Shown one piece after another: positions 5,138-6,453 of a stretch of 6,453 bases of DNA. Origin of the DNA: Betaproteobacteria bacterium (GTDB lineage: Bacteria > Pseudomonadota > Gammaproteobacteria > Burkholderiales > UBA9220); NCBI GenBank assembly GCA_020061285.1, contig JAGUYQ010000054.1, positions 1 through 6,453 on the forward strand, read 5' to 3'. The notes under the pieces were generated by a model. That model searched no databases and was not told where the DNA came from. It saw only the letters and a list, made by a program, of their open reading frames with translations. A program made the translations under genes and the position numbers. The first letter of the stretch is position 1, and each line of letters starts with the position of its first letter.

Positions 5138-6117
5138 TGATCGTTGGCGGCCAGGCAGTAGGTCTCGCAGCCCTCTTCCCGCTGGCAGCTCTCCACCACC
5201 ACCCGGCCGCGGCCGGCACGCTTGGCGGCATAAAGGGCTTCGTCCGCCCGGCGGATGAAGGAGGCCAAATCGACGCCTCTCATGCGCGAGGCAACGGAGG
5301 TGATGCCCACGCTGACCTTGTTGTCCATGGCCGCCAGCACCTGCATGCTGCGGGAGCAGGCAGTGCTTGCCTCGGCAAAAATCAGCATGGCGAATTCGTC
5401 GCCGCCGATGCGGAACACCAAGTCCACGTCGGCGCGGATCACGTCGCGCATGGCGTGGGCCATTTTGTTGAGATAGGCGTCGCCGAAGGGATGGCCGAAT
5501 TCATCGTTGATTTGCTTAAAAAAATCCAGGTCGAGAAACACCAGGGAAAGGGTTTCGTTCTTTTGCCGCAGGGTGCGGCGAAACGCCTGCTCGATCCGCT
5601 CGTCGAAGGCCCGGCGATTGAGCAGGCCGGTGAGGGGGTCGGTTTCCGCCTGGCGGACACTGTCCCACAGTTCCGCTTGGCGCTCTTCCAGGGCCTGCTG
5701 CATTTCCTGCAACTGCTGTTCGGTCCGTTGACGGGTTTCGTCGAGATAGCGCCCCATTTCCAGGTTGCGGCTCAGCAACAGGGCCGGATCCGCCATTTCC
5801 GTGGACTGCTGCAATTGCTGTTGCAGGCGAACGGTTTCTTTCATGTCCGGCGGGGTGCGCAAGCGTGAAACCAAGCCCCGCCCATTTTCCCCCCACGTCA
5901 ACACCAGGCCCTGTCCCTCCAGCAACAAACGGGCGGGCAGGGGATAACCGGTGGCGGCTCCCGCGGCGCGCATCTCATCCACGATCACGAGCATGGCCCG
6001 GCTGGCGGCGAAGGAATTTCCGCCAAGCTGTTTGACTGCCGTAAGGACCAGCCCGATAAAACTTTGGAGATCGGGCTCGATCGGCAAATTCTGTTTCAGC
6101 AATTCGATCGTGGCCAA
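5134..6117 (-). CDS. GGDEF-domain diguanylate cyclase with unusual N-terminal domain
   Basis: The C-terminal half makes the second messenger cyclic di-GMP from GTP. Counting from the chosen start (327 residues), residues 1-92 form an N-terminal domain, 93-158 a Gln/Glu-rich coiled coil, and about 159-305 the GGDEF domain: DPLTGLLNRRAF (160-171), FLDLDFFKQIND (194-205) with metal-binding Asp196, and GGDEF (238-242). The active site looks intact. The allosteric I-site RxxD is not canonical: the sequence is RADVD with the Arg one place too early. The stretch between GGDEF and SVGI is about 20 residues shorter than usual. The end carries three cysteines (311, 317, 321). The frame stays open upstream to 6423, but that region overlaps the divergent gene and has poor protein character. 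The TTG at 6115-6117 is preferred because GAGG lies 5 bases upstream; a GTG at 6192 is the alternative. There is no in-frame ATG near the start. Confidence 0.85.
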   Translation of the reverse strand: MATIELLKQNLPIEPDLQSFIGLVLTAVKQLGGNSFAASRAMLVIVDEMRAAGAATGYPLPARLLLEGQGLVLTWGENGRGLVSRLRTPPDMKETVRLQQQLQQSTEMADPALLLSRNLEMGRYLDETRQRTEQQLQEMQQALEERQAELWDSVRQAETDPLTGLLNRRAFDERIEQAFRRTLRQKNETLSLVFLDLDFFKQINDEFGHPFGDAYLNKMAHAMRDVIRADVDLVFRIGGDEFAMLIFAEASTACSRSMQVLAAMDNKVSVGITSVASRMRGVDLASFIRRADEALYAAKRAGRGRVVVESCQREEGCETYCLAANDQ

Positions 6118-6122
6118 GGGTG

Positions 6123-6126
6123 CCTC
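6123..6126 (-). promoter_or_regulatory. Ribosome binding site deciding the TTG start of the GGDEF gene
   Basis: GAGG on the minus strand, 5 bases before TTG at 6115-6117. The alternative GTG at 6190-6192 has only AGGAT about 15 bases away, which is too far for efficient initiation. Confidence 0.5.
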
Positions 6127-6171
6127 GCGGTTTAATCCCAGAGGGGGAGGGAATGCTGGAAGTGATCTGGC

Positions 6172-6177
6172 ATTATG
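6172..6177 (-). promoter_or_regulatory. Possible -10 element for the GGDEF-rsb-pilU operon
   Basis: CATAAT on the minus strand matches five of six bases of the sigma-70 -10 consensus and would give a leader of about 48 bases before the TTG at 6117. The -35 position holds TTTATT (6195-6200, 17-base spacer), a weak match, so an activator may be needed. If real, transcription starts downstream of the GTG at 6192, supporting the TTG start. Confidence 0.3.
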
Positions 6178-6189
6178 CTCCCAATTCTC

Positions 6190-6206
6190 CACCGAATAAA
6201 CCGGTG
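6190..6206. repeat. Inverted repeat CACCG-N7-CGGTG in the divergent intergenic region
   Basis: Perfect 5-bp arms at 6190-6194 and 6202-6206 are separated by 7 A/T-rich bases. The repeat covers the proposed -35 of the minus-strand operon and touches a TGTTAT (6205-6210) that could be a plus-strand -10. The placement suits an operator, but arms this short also occur by chance. Confidence 0.22.
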
Positions 6207-6237
6207 TTATCCTGAAGCAATTTTGGCCCTGGATGCC

Positions 6238-6241
6238 GAGG
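6238..6241 (+). promoter_or_regulatory. Ribosome binding site of the divergent gene
   Basis: GAGG, 7 bases before the ATG at 6249-6251, a standard spacing that supports this start for the divergent partial gene. Confidence 0.5.
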
Positions 6242-6248
6242 AACCCCC

Positions 6249-6453
6249 ATGATTGAGTTGGAAAGCTGGACCGAGGAAAAGCAGTCTGCCTACTTGTACC
6301 GCGTGGTATCCGATGCGGAAAGCGGCACACCGCGGCAAGTGCTGTTTCTCGAACTGGCGGCGGCGGCGGACCGGCAAGCCGCGATCTGGGAACGGGCCAT
6401 GGCGGCCAAGGGAGTGGCGGCACCGCAAAGCTATCATCCCGACCTGCGCGCCC
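6249..6453 (+). CDS. N-terminal fragment, probable ferritin-like domain of a VIT1/CCC1-family protein
   Basis: Sixty-eight codons are visible before the window ends. The segment SAYLYRVVSDAE (13-24) followed by LFLELAAAADRQAAIWERAM (32-51) looks like the first two helices of a rubrerythrin/ferritin-like domain, with Glu24, Glu35 and Glu48 as candidate metal ligands. Proteins starting this way are often VIT1/CCC1-type iron or manganese transporters with a fused cytoplasmic ferritin-like domain; membrane segments would lie off the window, so this is not confirmed. A stand-alone rubrerythrin-like protein is the alternative. It is transcribed divergently from the signalling operon across 131 bases, so the two may share control, but no functional link is evident. 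Confidence 0.55.
   Translation, partial: MIELESWTEEKQSAYLYRVVSDAESGTPRQVLFLELAAAADRQAAIWERAMAAKGVAAPQSYHPDLRA

Noticed and set aside
28..6151. The 13-base word CAGAGGGGGAGGG occurs at 28-40 and at 6139-6151.
   Set aside because: The first copy is inside comM coding sequence, the second in a leader; low-complexity G/A words like this recur by chance and no larger repeat surrounds them.
6215..6238. A GG...TTGC pattern on the minus strand resembling a sigma-54 promoter.
   Set aside because: The GG to GC spacing is 9 rather than the required 10 bases.
6118..6423. The GGDEF reading frame stays open 102 codons further upstream, to a GTG at 6423.
   Set aside because: The extension overlaps the divergent gene starting at 6249, is rich in Pro and Arg like a non-coding frame, and has no supported start; GAGG 5 bases before the TTG at 6117 fits better.

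Overview
The window comes from a GC-rich proteobacterium with type IV pili. A gamma- or betaproteobacterium fits best: the markers are a ComM/YifB tail, a PilU-type retraction ATPase and a probable Slp-family envelope protein. Species or genus cannot be fixed from the sequence alone.

Layout. Bases 1-203 hold the 3' end of a plus-strand comM/yifB gene. It converges on a run of seven minus-strand genes filling 261-6117, read right to left: (1) a GGDEF diguanylate cyclase (5134-6117); (2) an RsbT-like kinase fused to an RsbX/SpoIIE-like phosphatase (4082-5137); (3) an RsbR-like protein (3148-4050); (4) a single STAS-domain RsbS-like protein (2807-3142); (5) an unrecognised protein (1898-2707); (6) PilU (731-1888); (7) a small exported Slp-like protein (261-734). 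Junctions are tight (4-base overlap, 31, 5, 99, 9, 4-base overlap), so this reads as one operon or two consecutive ones, the 99-base gap being the only place for an internal signal. A divergent plus-strand gene starts at 6249 and runs off the window; it looks like the N-terminal ferritin-like part of a VIT1/CCC1-type protein. The 131 bases at 6118-6248 should hold promoters for both directions. No gene-free stretch exceeds 300 bases, and no RNA gene, CRISPR array or mobile element was seen.

How the genes may work together. Genes 2-4 supply the parts of a stressosome: RsbR/RsbS STAS scaffold, switch kinase and resetting phosphatase. The classical output (RsbU, RsbV, RsbW and a sigma-B-type factor) is absent from the window. 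The neighbours are instead a c-di-GMP synthase upstream and a pilus retraction ATPase downstream. The inferred system is a stressosome-like switch controlling c-di-GMP and/or twitching motility. Three departures from the textbook module stand out: kinase and phosphatase share one polypeptide; the RsbS-like protein has glycine at the usual phosphoserine position; and the N-terminal region of the GGDEF protein resembles an eroded RsbT-type ATPase fold.
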